DNA from: Azotimanducus sp965199815
Lineage (GTDB): Bacteria; Pseudomonadota; Gammaproteobacteria; Pseudomonadales; Azotimanducaceae
DNA length: 64,000 bases
Assembly (NCBI GenBank): GCA_965199815.1
Contig: CBDATE010000034.1
Location: 1 to 64,000, forward strand
Direction: 5' to 3'
Below are positions 9,323 through 17,672 of the stretch, piece after piece. Under the pieces are notes generated by a model that did no database searches, had not been told where the DNA came from, and saw only the letters and a list, made by a program, of their open reading frames with translations. How positions within the stretch are numbered: position 1 is the first letter of the stretch; each line of letters opens with the position of its first letter. Made by a program: the position numbers and the translations under genes.

Positions 9323-9874
9323 TCAGAGACCAGCGAGTGCGCTCAGCCAAGGCAGCACTCCACTGCGCAGAATCATGAGTGCAAGCAACACCACCAGCAC
9401 CGAAAAATCCAGACCTCCAACAGGCGGAACCACCCTGCGCACCGGAGTGAGCACCGGCTCCGTCAGTTGGCGCAGGATCATGGTGGCAGGGTGGGCGCTG
9501 GCAGGCGCGATGAAGCTCATCACCACCACGATGATGAGCGCAAAGAAGAACAGATTGGCGAACAGGTCCAGCGTGTGCACCAGTCCGCCAAGCAGCAGTA
9601 CTTGAAGGTCTTCGTACCCGGCCAGAGCCAACTGTGCGACCTGCAGTGCCCATGCGGCCAGCAGGGAAGCCGAATCAACGCGGCTGCCAGAGGGGAGCAG
9701 AATGCGCAGCGGCGCGAGCACCGGATCGGTAAGGCGAATCACGTATTGAGCGACCGGGTTGTAGGCATCAACACGTGCGGCCTGCAACAGGAATCTCACT
9801 GCCGAGAGCAGCGCAGCAAAATACAGCACCAGTCCCGAGAGCAGCATGGCGGTTCCCAGTAGGGTGTCACCCAT
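9323..9874 (-). CDS. yggT: YggT family integral membrane protein
   Basis: A 183-residue membrane protein with two copies of the YggT unit. Each has a hydrophobic segment followed by a proline-containing motif: LTDPVLAPLRILLP in the first half, LTEPVLTPVRRVVPP in the second. Four membrane spans can be seen. The family is linked to osmotic stress tolerance and membrane organisation in other bacteria, but its exact role is unsettled. The start ATGGGTGA overlaps the end of proC by 8 nt, and metX follows after 12 nt. The order yggS-proC-yggT is widely conserved in gammaproteobacteria. Confidence 0.93.
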   Translation of the reverse strand: MGDTLLGTAMLLSGLVLYFAALLSAVRFLLQAARVDAYNPVAQYVIRLTDPVLAPLRILLPSGSRVDSASLLAAWALQVAQLALAGYEDLQVLLLGGLVHTLDLFANLFFFALIIVVVMSFIAPASAHPATMILRQLTEPVLTPVRRVVPPVGGLDFSVLVVLLALMILRSGVLPWLSALAGL

Positions 9875-10691
9875 TGAATTCTCTCCCCAATTCCCTGGAT
9901 CTCTGCCAGGATTGATGAATGCCGTTCGCGATGGCTTCGCGGGCTCCCGAATGATCGAAGGTGATGATGGCGGCTTCGGTGGTGCCCTTCGGGGAGGTCA
10001 CCATGCGTCGCAGCCGTGAGAAATCAGTATCCGAATTGCGTACCATCTGAGCCGCGCCCCAGGCCGTGGCTGCAACCAGACGGTAGGCTGCGTCTTGCGA
10101 CATGCCGAGTTGCGTGGCTTCTCGCTGCATGATTTCCATGAGATAGAAGAAGTAGGCCGGCCCGGAGCCGGATATGGCGGTGACAGTATCAATCAGCCCT
10201 TCGTCGCTGAACCATTCGGTGTCTCCGACCACAGACAGGATGTCCTCGGCAAGCGCGCGCTGCTCTTCGCTGACCTGCGGATTGGCATACAGCCCGGTGA
10301 TACCTGCCCGGTGCAGCACAGGCACATTGGGCATACAGCGCACGATCGGTGTGCGCCTGCCAATCAGACTGGCAAGCGACTCGCTGGAAATGCCCGCGAT
10401 GATGCTGACCACGAGTTGCTGCTCGTGCAGATACTCGCGCAGACCGGCAACCATTGTGTCAGTGGCCTGCGGTTTGACGGCGAAGAGCACCAGATCTGCT
10501 GCTTCGAGGCGGGCATCCGGCGATGGCAATGTCGTGACACCACGCTTCCGGTATGCCTCGCGCTTGGGCTCGTTCGGATCGATGAGCAGGAGTTGATCGG
10601 CTTTCTTGCCGCCGTCGAGCAGCCCGGAGAGAATGCTGCTGCCCATGTGGCCGCCGCCGATAATCGCGATTCTTGTCTGTTCGTCAGGCAT
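9867..10691 (-). CDS. proC: pyrroline-5-carboxylate reductase
   Basis: A 274-residue Rossmann-fold enzyme for the last step of proline biosynthesis, reducing 1-pyrroline-5-carboxylate with NAD(P)H. The dinucleotide-binding motif IAIIGGGHMGSSILSGL is at the N terminus. The C-terminal signature with GSGPAYFFYLMEIM and the segment MVTSPKGTTEAAI is the classical P5C reductase pattern. The start ATG at 10691 places the Rossmann motif about 7 residues in; the longer open frame upstream has no family character. The gene lies 46 bp after yggS and overlaps yggT by 8 bp. Confidence 0.97.
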   Translation of the reverse strand: MPDEQTRIAIIGGGHMGSSILSGLLDGGKKADQLLLIDPNEPKREAYRKRGVTTLPSPDARLEAADLVLFAVKPQATDTMVAGLREYLHEQQLVVSIIAGISSESLASLIGRRTPIVRCMPNVPVLHRAGITGLYANPQVSEEQRALAEDILSVVGDTEWFSDEGLIDTVTAISGSGPAYFFYLMEIMQREATQLGMSQDAAYRLVAATAWGAAQMVRNSDTDFSRLRRMVTSPKGTTEAAIITFDHSGAREAIANGIHQSWQRSRELGREFNG

Positions 10692-10737
10692 TCTGGTGCG
10701 TTGTGGTCGTGGCCAGGTACAGCGAAGTTGCGCAATT

Positions 10738-11445
10738 CTAACCTGTGCGCTCGGGCAGGCTGCGTCTCGGACCGAAAATCCCGGTGCCGATGCGTATGCA
10801 GTTGGAGCCTTCCTGCAGGGCCAGCTCAAAATCATCACTCATGCCCATGGACAGGGTGTCCCAGTCTTCGCCGCGCTTCAGCTGCGCTCGGGTGGCATCG
10901 AATACCTGCTTGCCGCGGGCGAATGCGTGACGCAAGGCGTGGGCATCCTTTCCGGGTGCGGGCATGATCATGAGGCCGCGCAATCGCAATCCCGGCAGTG
11001 TCTCCATGACGCTGACGAGCGCGGCGAGTTCGTCCTCGCGTATGCCGTAGCGACGTTCTCCGTGTTCAACATCAAGCTGAATGCAGACATCAAGGGCTGC
11101 GCCGCTGCGAAACTGGCTCAGTTTCTGTGCGACTTCAACCCGATCCACTGTGTGAATCCACTGAAAGTGTTGTGCGATATCCCGTGCCTTGTTGCGCTGT
11201 ATGCGGCCTGTGAAGTGCCACACAAGATCGGTAGCTCGCGTTGCGAGAATCTTGCCGATTGCTTCCTGCACATAGTTTTCACCGAAATGCGTGAGCCCGG
11301 CCGCAGCCGCGGCATGCACATCTTCGAGTGTCCTCGTCTTGGAGATGGCGATGATTTTCAGCGAATCGTCGCCCGCATCCCGGATCTGGCTGCGATAGGG
11401 TGATAGGCGACGGTGAAGCTCGGCGACACGAGCGTCAATAGACAT
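10738..11445 (-). CDS. yggS: YggS/PROSC family PLP homeostasis protein
   Basis: A 235-residue single-domain fold III PLP-binding protein. The PLP lysine lies in IIAISKTRTLEDV near residue 37, followed by HFGENYVQEAIGK and WHFTGRIQRNKA. The phosphate-binding region near the end, SMGMSDDFELAL plus IRIGTGIFGPR, is complete. Members bind PLP without catalysis and keep free PLP and amino acid pools balanced. The ATG at 11445 begins MSIDARVAELHRRL; the 72-codon upstream extension is a shadow of pilT. It is the first gene of the minus-strand operon and is divergent from pilT with only 22 bp between the starts, so each promoter must lie within the other gene. Confidence 0.95.
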   Translation of the reverse strand: MSIDARVAELHRRLSPYRSQIRDAGDDSLKIIAISKTRTLEDVHAAAAAGLTHFGENYVQEAIGKILATRATDLVWHFTGRIQRNKARDIAQHFQWIHTVDRVEVAQKLSQFRSGAALDVCIQLDVEHGERRYGIREDELAALVSVMETLPGLRLRGLMIMPAPGKDAHALRHAFARGKQVFDATRAQLKRGEDWDTLSMGMSDDFELALQEGSNCIRIGTGIFGPRRSLPERTG

Positions 11446-11467
11446 TGGCTTTGATACAAGGGGTTCG

Positions 11468-12562
11468 ATGGAAAGCAATTCTACTGTTCTGCCCGCCAGG
11501 GCGCGCGCTCGGGATTCGCTCAACGCCCTGCTGCAACTGGTTCTGGACAAGGGAGCATCGGACATGCACCTCAGGAGCGGTGCCAGCCCGGTGCTGCGAA
11601 TTGACGGCAAGCTCGATGTAATCGATATGCCTCCGGTCACGCAAACCTTGCTCGAGATCATGCTCGCCAGCGTGTTGCCTGACGCGCCGAACAGCTCTCT
11701 CGAGAGCGCGGGCGAGCTGGATTTTGCCCTGAGTCATGAGAGTGGTACCAGATTTCGTGCCAACGCATTTCGCTTTGCATCCGGTCTGGGGCTGACGCTG
11801 AGAGCCATATCATCGCGCCCCCCGAGCATGGCGCAGCTTGCCCTGCCGGATGTATTGAATCGCTTCTGTGAACTGCCGAGCGGCATGGTACTGGTTACCG
11901 GACCCACCGGCTCGGGCAAGAGCACGACGCTTGCCGCCATGGTGCACGAGATTAATCGCACTCGTTCGGTGCATGTGCTCACGCTCGAAGATCCCATCGA
12001 ATTCGTGCATGAGAGCGAGTCTGCGCTGGTTACGCAGCGCCAGGTCGGGCGCGATTCGGAGAGTTTCGCGAGCGCCTTGCGCTCGGCCTTGCGCCAGGAT
12101 CCGGACGTGATTCTGGTAGGTGAATTGCGCGACCTTGAAACCATCAGCCTGGCCCTGACCGCAGCCGAAACCGGTCATCTGGTGCTCGGCTCACTGCACT
12201 CGGCATCGGCGGCCAAGACGGTGGACAGAATTATCGATGCCGCGCCCGCGCATACGCGCAATCAGGTGCGTTCGCTGCTGTCGGAGAGTCTTCGTGCGGT
12301 CATCTCGCAGGTGCTGCTTGCCCGGCCTGGGGGTGGGCGCGTGGCGGCACTGGAGATTCTCGTTGTGACGCGAGCGGTCGCCAACCTCATTCGTGAAGAT
12401 CGCGTGGCGCAGATCTATTCCGCCATGCAATCAGGCGCAGCGAGTGGCATGAGAACGCTCGACCAGGAGCTCGCGCGGCTGGTCAATGCGGGTGAGCTTG
12501 ATGTGCAGGTGGCACTGGCCGCGGCGCGCTACCCGGAAAAACTGCCGATTCCGGGCGGGTAG
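11468..12562 (+). CDS. pilT: PilT-family type IV pilus retraction ATPase
   Basis: A 364-residue GspE/PilT-superfamily ATPase. Walker A GPTGSGKST is at residues 145-153, the Asp box LTLEDPIE at 171-178, Walker B VILVGELRD at 214-222, and the His box AETGHLVLGSLHS at 233-245. PilT powers depolymerisation of type IV pili. The usual PilT wording of the His box, FGTLHT, is LGSLHS here, and the C-terminal part is divergent, so PilU-like or other retraction paralogues cannot be ruled out. Position next to yggS on the opposite strand matches Pseudomonas pilT. No pilU follows; a GPP34-family gene is convergent instead. Two pilin-like genes lie near 38-39 kb. Confidence 0.88.
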   Translation: MESNSTVLPARARARDSLNALLQLVLDKGASDMHLRSGASPVLRIDGKLDVIDMPPVTQTLLEIMLASVLPDAPNSSLESAGELDFALSHESGTRFRANAFRFASGLGLTLRAISSRPPSMAQLALPDVLNRFCELPSGMVLVTGPTGSGKSTTLAAMVHEINRTRSVHVLTLEDPIEFVHESESALVTQRQVGRDSESFASALRSALRQDPDVILVGELRDLETISLALTAAETGHLVLGSLHSASAAKTVDRIIDAAPAHTRNQVRSLLSESLRAVISQVLLARPGGGRVAALEILVVTRAVANLIREDRVAQIYSAMQSGAASGMRTLDQELARLVNAGELDVQVALAAARYPEKLPIPGG

Positions 12563-12575
12563 CTGCACGGGCAGT

Positions 12576-13241
12576 TCAGCGCGGTTGATGTGCTTGCGAG
12601 ACGGCAACGGCGATATCGAAGACGGTGCGTTGAATCTCTTCGGACATGGCCTGACCTATGAGGTCGAGCTTGCGCACCTGGGCAATGCGCTTGTCGGCGA
12701 GGCGCAACTCGCGTGGACTCAGGATGAACTGAAATGCGTCCACCGCGTCTGCGAGGCAGATGAGTACGATGTCGCGAGGCTCCGGGACGCTGTCGCTCAG
12801 CAATACATCGAGCAGGCGCATCTTGACTTCGCGTTCCTCATGGTCATCCACGACGGGATAGCGGCGCCGCCCGAACACCCACAGGAACTTCTTTTCCTCT
12901 TCGCGCAGGACACCGCGCTCCACGAGCCTGTGCAGTGCCATATCGCGCAGTTCCAGTCCGCGGTCGGAGAGGCGCTGAATCCATTGTCTCGGGTGCAGTG
13001 ATTCGTCCGCGCTGCGTATGTCCTGAAACGCCAGGTCCAGCGCGGCTTCGCCGGTGGGCGATTCGTCCGTTACGAAGACTTTCTCCAGATCGCAATCTAT
13101 GTGACCGCGCATACCGAGATCCATCATGGCGGCACCCGCCATCAGCATCTCCATGACCGTTGGGTGCACACTTTCCATCTTGCCCGTCTCATCATCAAGA
13201 AGCAGCAAGAGAATTTCTTCTGCAAAAGTCAGTCCCGCCAC
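12576..13241 (-). CDS. GPP34 (GOLPH3-like) domain protein
   Basis: A 221-residue protein whose start MAGLTFAEEILLLLLDDETG is the hallmark of the Golgi phosphoprotein 3 / GPP34 fold. The rest is alpha-helical, with a central segment REEEKKFLWVFGRRRYPVVD that corresponds to the conserved basic region of the family. In eukaryotes the fold binds phosphatidylinositol-4-phosphate; bacterial members are of unknown function, and lipid or glycan-related membrane binding is only a guess. No signal peptide or membrane segment is visible. It ends 13 bp from the end of pilT, convergent with it. About 320 bp of apparently non-coding DNA lies upstream. Confidence 0.8.
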   Translation of the reverse strand: MAGLTFAEEILLLLLDDETGKMESVHPTVMEMLMAGAAMMDLGMRGHIDCDLEKVFVTDESPTGEAALDLAFQDIRSADESLHPRQWIQRLSDRGLELRDMALHRLVERGVLREEEKKFLWVFGRRRYPVVDDHEEREVKMRLLDVLLSDSVPEPRDIVLICLADAVDAFQFILSPRELRLADKRIAQVRKLDLIGQAMSEEIQRTVFDIAVAVSQAHQPR

Positions 13242-13564
13242 GCAAGGCCCTCATGCCAGTACAGGGCACATCCTAGCGTCATATTCCGTGAATTGAAACA
13301 TGGAGGTCAGGCTGACACACAGGTGGACAGGAAGCCGCGGAACAGTTCAGCCTGCAGGTTTCGGTCGCAGGTCGGGCCAGCCGCGAAGGAGTGAGGTTGG
13401 TTTTCCAGTGCAAGCGAGGAAACCCCGGGTTGTATCGGGCGGAGCAATCAAGGGGGTGCCGGTGCGTTTGGACGGCGCAGCCTGTTTGCTGCCCACCTGT
13501 AGCCGGGTGAGAAAACCCGTCCGTCTGATCCGAATAGCCTTGCGATGTGGCCCCTTCGGGCACC
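13242..13564. other. gene-free stretch
   Basis: Open frames on both strands across this 323-bp gap have no recognisable family character and read as shadows. No clear promoter, RNA gene or repeat was seen. A weak hairpin GCCC-CTTC-GGGC sits near 13553-13564, just past the stop of the next gene, and may be part of its transcript end. Confidence 0.5.
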
Positions 13565-14014
13565 TCAGGCAATCCGCGTTTCGCGAATACAGGTGCGATT
13601 GACCAGCGTATCTTCCTGAAACCAGTGCCAGGTGCGCGCTCGCTTGTCGTTTTCCAGATTGATCTGAATCATCTCGTAGAGATAGCTGCCCGGAAGTTGC
13701 TTGCGCGTCCAGGTAAGCATCATGGATCGCTCATCCACCTCCCAGGCGGACCCCACGATGCGCTCGGTATCCCACCAGATGCGCCCATCTCGATATACGG
13801 CCGGGAAATCGAGCCGCTCCTCACGCCCGTCAGCCCAGGTATAGATGTTCTGCTGGTGGTAATCGAATTCGCCGGACTGCGGAAACAGGCAGATCAAATG
13901 CGAGTCGTGCCGGTCCAGTATTGAACCATCCGGCGCGTGCAAGATATATTCCCCTTTCCACTCGCCCTGATGGCGGGCGAGCACCGGCATGGCTGTTTTG
14001 ATATCGCGACTCAT
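13565..14014 (-). CDS. small lipocalin-like protein of unknown function (possibly DUF3598)
   Basis: A 149-residue soluble protein rich in beta strands and aromatic residues, with the motifs ARHQGEWKGEYILHAPDG, YTWADGREERLDFPAVYRDG and IWWDTERIVGSAWEVDE. The pattern recalls small lipocalin-like proteins of the DUF3598 type that are scattered in marine and sphingomonad-like genomes, often near catabolic genes or TonB receptors. There is no signal peptide, cysteine or obvious catalytic residue. The start ATG at 14014 is followed by a second possible ATG at 13990. It is divergent from the TonB-dependent receptor, and the two share an AT-rich intergenic region, so they may be co-regulated (inference). 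A ligand-binding role is a guess. Confidence 0.65.
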   Translation of the reverse strand: MSRDIKTAMPVLARHQGEWKGEYILHAPDGSILDRHDSHLICLFPQSGEFDYHQQNIYTWADGREERLDFPAVYRDGRIWWDTERIVGSAWEVDERSMMLTWTRKQLPGSYLYEMIQINLENDKRARTWHWFQEDTLVNRTCIRETRIA

Positions 14015-14037
14015 TTTTCCAAACCCGAAGAGCGAAG

Positions 14038-14068
14038 TTGTACTAATAATATATCATTATGCTATATT
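14038..14068 (+). promoter_or_regulatory. AT-rich divergent control region with candidate promoter for the TonB receptor
   Basis: Between two divergent genes, TTGTAC (14038-14043) and TATATT (14063-14068) could form -35 and -10 boxes with a long 19-bp spacer. Within the spacer, ATAAT and ATTAT (14046-14060) form an inverted repeat around ATATC. The right half matches part of the Fur consensus but the left half does not, so a Fur site is not claimed. Confidence 0.3.
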
Positions 14069-14106
14069 GTCTCTTACCAACCTTTTCCCATCAGGGGGGA
14101 TTTGCT

Positions 14107-16578
14107 ATGCGACGCACTATTACTCCGAGTCTCACGCTGATGCTGATGCTTGCGCTTGGCATCCTGCCAAATGGCTCGTTGCTTGCTCAGGGGCAGGGGC
14201 TCTCAATCGAGGAAGTCATTGTGACAGCCCGCAAGATTGAGGAGAGCTTGAATGATGCGCCGGTTACGGTAACTGCCATTACCGCCTCGGCTATTGAAGA
14301 CCTCGATCTGAATTCGATATCGGATGTCGCCCGCTTCACGCCCGGGCTCAGCTTCTCGAGTGCCTTCGGACGTGCAACTGAACGTCCGGTTATTCGCGGT
14401 CAGGGCAACATCCTGGCCGGTGTGCAATTCGGCGTGGAGAGTGGTGTTGCTTACTTTGTGGATGGGATGTACTACGCCGGCGACATTTCAACTCTGGACA
14501 TGTCGAATGTCGAGCGGGTGGAGATTATCAAAGGTCCACAAAGCGCACTTTACGGACGTAACACGTACTCTGGTGCCGTCAATTTTATTACCAGGCGCCC
14601 GGATGACGAATTCAGCGGTCGCTTGAGGGCGAAGGGGCTTGAGGATGAAGCCGAGATTGTCGGTAACTTTGGCGGTGAGATCATTGATGATGTGCTGTCG
14701 GCCAGCGCGGCCTTGCGCTACTACGAGTTCGATGGTCAGTGGACGAACCTCGTGACCGAGTCCGATATTGGGCAGGAAAAAACTTCTTCAGCCAGCCTTG
14801 CCCTTGACTGGACACCCAATGATGCCTGGTCAGTCAGCGCGCGTCTGCAGTATCAGGAAGACGATGACGGCACTCGACCTTTCTTTCTACAGTCTGCCAC
14901 CCAGAACAACTGCTACCCGGGATACAGGTCGCTTGCATATTACCCGGCGGTGGAGAGTAGCAACCCCAACCAGTATTTCTGTGGAGAGATCAAGGCCGGA
15001 CCGATTCATTTGAATGATGGTCCAGACGCTGACGGCATCCCCAACACCATCCCCGGAATTCAGGAAGGCAGCACCTTCTCCAACATCGCCGGTCTCCCGT
15101 TCCTTCCTCGTCTGCCTGGCGAAATATATTCTCTGCAGCAGGGCGTGGCGTTCAGTGGTGTCGAGCGGGAATTGACTGTGCTCGCGCTTTCCTCCGAGTA
15201 TCAACTGGCATCTGGCCACAGTCTGGTCTTTCAGACCTCGCATCGAAGCGAAGATCTCATGACGGGATCCGATTCCGATCATAGCTCTGTCAATTACTTT
15301 TTCCCTGCTCCTCCTCCCGCCGGAGAGTCTTTCTTCGGCAACACCGGATTACAGGAAGCAACTGAACAGACCTACGAACTACGGCTCAATTCAAGCCCTG
15401 ATGATTCGCTTCGCTATACCCTGGGCGTTTTCTATTTCGATCTCGAGGAAGATGACAGCGATATCACCTTTTCCGGGATTACGCCCGATGGCCTTGACAA
15501 TTTCATCACGAACTTCGCCGTTTTCGGTGCCTTGACATATGACTTCTCGGACAAGCTCAATGCCAGTCTCGAACTGCGCTATCAAGACGAGGAAAAGGAG
15601 CAGAAAGACTACAATGCAATGGGTGACTTGACATTCGAGGGTGCCAAGAGTTTCACGAGCGTCACGCCACGCCTCACGCTGGATTATCGCTTGACTGACG
15701 ATGCGATGCTTTACGGCATTTATTCCGAAGGTATCAAGCCCGGTGGCTTGAACGGAGAGGATGGCGTGGAAGCTGGTCGTCGTTCGTATGAGGAAGAAGA
15801 ATCCCGGAATTTTGAAATTGGCATCAAGGCCAGCGTTCTGGATGGGCGGGCGCAGCTTAACGTCGCGCTCTTTCAAACCAATGTTGACCAGTATCAGCTC
15901 ACCACACCAATCGTTAATCCCGATGGTGCGCTCAATTCGATTGTTACCAATCAAGCAGATGGCGAGGTTTTCGGCTTGGAAGCGGAACTCATGGCAAAGC
16001 TTTCGCAAACCACACAGGTCGGCATCACGTATGCGCTCGCCGACTCGGAGTTTACCGAGGGTTGCGACGAGTTTCAGTGGACGCTGACGAGTGGTGGCGG
16101 CAAGTTCAGAGGCGACCCGGCTACTGCATCGAATCCAAGTGGTATGGGCGACTGCTCGGTGGAAGGCCATCAGTTCCCCATGGGGTCACGGCATCAGGCC
16201 AGTGCTTGGCTGGACTGGGCGCGCCCACTGGCGATGGGCGGAGAAGCCATGGAATTCTTCGGCAATCTGAATGTGAGCTACGAATCCAGGCGCTTCACCC
16301 AACTTCATCAGGAGTCTTATACCGGAGCGGCTACTTTGGTAGGAGCGCGTATTGGCTTGCGAGGCGAGAACTGGATAGCAGCCCTCATAGGGCGTAATCT
16401 GACTGACGAAGATTCCGCTGTTCTGGCCACGCGCTGGTTGCAGGTGCCGTTCTCGGGGTCCTTTTCGAGGAACTCGGCACCCAGAAGCATGGATCCGGAT
16501 ACCGGAATCGTGCGCTCCTTCTTTGCCCTGCCACGCAGAGAGCGCCAGATCGGTCTCGAGTTGAGCTACTCCCTGTAG
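14107..16578 (+). CDS. TonB-dependent outer membrane receptor
   Basis: An 823-residue outer membrane protein. It has a signal peptide (MRRTIT, then a leucine/methionine-rich core, cleavage near GSLLAQG). A TonB-box-like segment IEEVIVTARK follows at about residue 40, and then a plug domain with NVERVEIIKGPQSALYGRN and GAVNFITRRP. The remaining 600 residues have the alternating pattern of a 22-strand barrel, ending in an aromatic-poor LELSYSL. Such receptors import substrates too large for porins using the proton motive force. The style matches the broad CirA/FecA-like group of marine and sphingomonad bacteria whose substrates are often not iron. The ATG at 14107 has GGGGGGA about 6 nt upstream; the earlier in-frame ATG at 14059 lacks one. 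Confidence 0.93.
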   Translation: MRRTITPSLTLMLMLALGILPNGSLLAQGQGLSIEEVIVTARKIEESLNDAPVTVTAITASAIEDLDLNSISDVARFTPGLSFSSAFGRATERPVIRGQGNILAGVQFGVESGVAYFVDGMYYAGDISTLDMSNVERVEIIKGPQSALYGRNTYSGAVNFITRRPDDEFSGRLRAKGLEDEAEIVGNFGGEIIDDVLSASAALRYYEFDGQWTNLVTESDIGQEKTSSASLALDWTPNDAWSVSARLQYQEDDDGTRPFFLQSATQNNCYPGYRSLAYYPAVESSNPNQYFCGEIKAGPIHLNDGPDADGIPNTIPGIQEGSTFSNIAGLPFLPRLPGEIYSLQQGVAFSGVERELTVLALSSEYQLASGHSLVFQTSHRSEDLMTGSDSDHSSVNYFFPAPPPAGESFFGNTGLQEATEQTYELRLNSSPDDSLRYTLGVFYFDLEEDDSDITFSGITPDGLDNFITNFAVFGALTYDFSDKLNASLELRYQDEEKEQKDYNAMGDLTFEGAKSFTSVTPRLTLDYRLTDDAMLYGIYSEGIKPGGLNGEDGVEAGRRSYEEEESRNFEIGIKASVLDGRAQLNVALFQTNVDQYQLTTPIVNPDGALNSIVTNQADGEVFGLEAELMAKLSQTTQVGITYALADSEFTEGCDEFQWTLTSGGGKFRGDPATASNPSGMGDCSVEGHQFPMGSRHQASAWLDWARPLAMGGEAMEFFGNLNVSYESRRFTQLHQESYTGAATLVGARIGLRGENWIAALIGRNLTDEDSAVLATRWLQVPFSGSFSRNSAPRSMDPDTGIVRSFFALPRRERQIGLELSYSL

Positions 16579-16614
16579 CAAGCAACCTCTCGGCACCTGG
16601 AAAAACCCGATCAG

Positions 16615-16649
16615 ACTCCGGTGTAGCCCGCTGCGCGCTACACCGGAGT
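16615..16649. repeat. perfect 13-bp inverted repeat (REP-like or terminator hairpin)
   Basis: ACTCCGGTGTAGC (16615-16627) and GCTACACCGGAGT (16637-16649) pair perfectly around a 9-nt loop CCGCTGCGC. It lies 37 bp after the TonB receptor stop, where a terminator would be expected, but no T-run follows on either strand. The GTGTAGC...GCTACAC core looks like the dispersed palindromes common in gammaproteobacterial intergenic DNA. Confidence 0.6.
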
Positions 16650-16682
16650 GCGCGGTCATGTGGCCACCCCTCCAGTGCGCGA

Positions 16683-17020
16683 TTACGCGTCGCGCATGAC
16701 ATCCCCCGTCAACTCTTCCGGATATACAGCCTCGTACTTCAGGGGCCTCCATAGCCGCTCTGTGAATCGGTTGTCGGTCCAGCGACCGCGACCATCCATA
16801 CTGATCCGTATGCCGACATCACGCAGTACCCCAAGGTACGCATCGCTCGTGAACTGACATCCCCCACCTCTCGCACAGTCCGGTCACCGCGCACCGCCCC
16901 CGCGCACCGCCTCTGCACACCGTCACCGTGCACCGCCTCTGCACATTGTCCCCGCGCACCGCCTCCACAGCGACCTTGCGCTTGAATTCTGCTGTGAATT
17001 TCCCTCTCTTCCGTATCAGC
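16683..17020 (-). mobile_element. degenerate IS3-family insertion sequence remnant
   Basis: Two recognisable pieces of IS3-family transposase remain on the minus strand. About 16948-17020 encodes RKRGKFTAEFKRKVAVEAV, the N terminus of OrfA; the expected ATG is ATA. About 16683-16856 encodes QFTSDAYLGVLRDVGIRI, SMDGRGRWTDN and ERLWRPLKYEAVYPEEL, the C-terminal catalytic end of OrfB including the glutamate of the DDE triad, and stops at TAA. Everything between, which should be about 900 bp, is gone and replaced by about 90 bp of 26-bp tandem repeats. No terminal inverted repeats could be recognised. The element is dead. It lies between the TonB receptor and mraZ, and its edge approaches the mra promoter. 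Confidence 0.85.
16872..16965 (-). repeat. 26-bp tandem repeat inside the IS3 remnant
   Basis: On the minus strand, two consecutive 26-bp units begin GAGGCGGTGC (16965-16940 and 16939-16914). They differ at a few positions and each ends TGTGCA. A third, scrambled unit with a further GCGGTGCGCGG copy extends to 16872. The first unit overlaps the OrfA codons for EAVRGD, so the array seems to have grown out of transposase coding sequence by slippage at the deletion point. Confidence 0.75.
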
Positions 17021-17061
17021 CCACAGGGCGATATCTTTGCCTGTACAATCTCGCACATGAG

Positions 17062-17110
17062 GCTGGTAAAAAGTGGCACAAATGGGCATATATGTGTTAA
17101 CTTTGTATTA
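17062..17110 (+). promoter_or_regulatory. candidate mra promoter with MraZ-type TGG repeats
   Basis: Upstream of mraZ, TGG occurs at 17064, 17074 and 17083, about one helical turn apart, in the contexts CTGGT, GTGGC and TGGGC. MraZ is known to bind helically phased TGGG-type repeats in front of its own operon. An AT-rich segment TTTGTATTAA follows at about 17101-17110 and may hold the -10 box. The match to the repeat consensus is imperfect. Confidence 0.35.
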
Positions 17111-17210
17111 AAAGGTGTCGGTTGTTGAGGCACATGGTGCGGAGCTTACTGGGTCTTGCGGCAAATCCTTTTTTCGTCAGGGCACGAATTCCTGAGGATT
17201 CACGCTGAGC

Positions 17211-17672
17211 ATGTTTCGCGGTAGCCACAACCTGACGCTTGACTCCAGAGGTCGCATCATGCTGCCGGTGCGTGTACGCGCACTCATGCAGGCGATTTCC
17301 GAAGGGCAGGTGTACGTCACCATTCACAGCGACGACCCCTGTTTGTTGATTTATCCAACGCCGTACTACCTTGAAATCGAAAAGAAGATAGACAGCCTTC
17401 CCAACCTCGACAACCCGGACAATTGCGATTTGCAGCGATTTTTCATGGGCAAGGCGGGAGGTGTCGAGATTGACGGCAACGGTCGGCTGCTTATTCCGAA
17501 CGAGCTGCGCAAGAACCACAACCTCGAAAAATCGCTGGTACTGGCAGGTGTTGGCAGAAAGCTCGAGTTATGGAACGAGGCGGACTGGATTGAGCGATTC
17601 GATGCCTGGCGCGCTGCGAGACGCAATAGGCGATCAGAGGAAAGATATGAGCCAATCGAGTTCAGTCTTTGA
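17211..17672 (+). CDS. mraZ: MraZ, transcriptional regulator of the dcw operon
   Basis: A 153-residue protein with two AbrB-like SpoVT halves. The tandem motifs DSRGRIMLP (residues 11-19) and DGNGRLLIP (88-96) are the diagnostic MraZ repeats. MraZ forms a ring that binds DNA upstream of its own gene and represses the division and cell wall operon. It is the first gene of the operon, as in most bacteria. The C terminus, rich in arginine and glutamate (RAARRNRRSEERYEP), overlaps the start of rsmH by 26 nt. Phased TGG repeats upstream are consistent with autoregulation. Confidence 0.96.
   Translation: MFRGSHNLTLDSRGRIMLPVRVRALMQAISEGQVYVTIHSDDPCLLIYPTPYYLEIEKKIDSLPNLDNPDNCDLQRFFMGKAGGVEIDGNGRLLIPNELRKNHNLEKSLVLAGVGRKLELWNEADWIERFDAWRAARRNRRSEERYEPIEFSL

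Noticed and set aside
14043..14061. Fur box upstream of the TonB receptor
   Set aside because: Only the right half (ATCATTAT) matches the 19-bp consensus; about 9 of 19 positions agree, close to what AT-rich DNA gives by chance.
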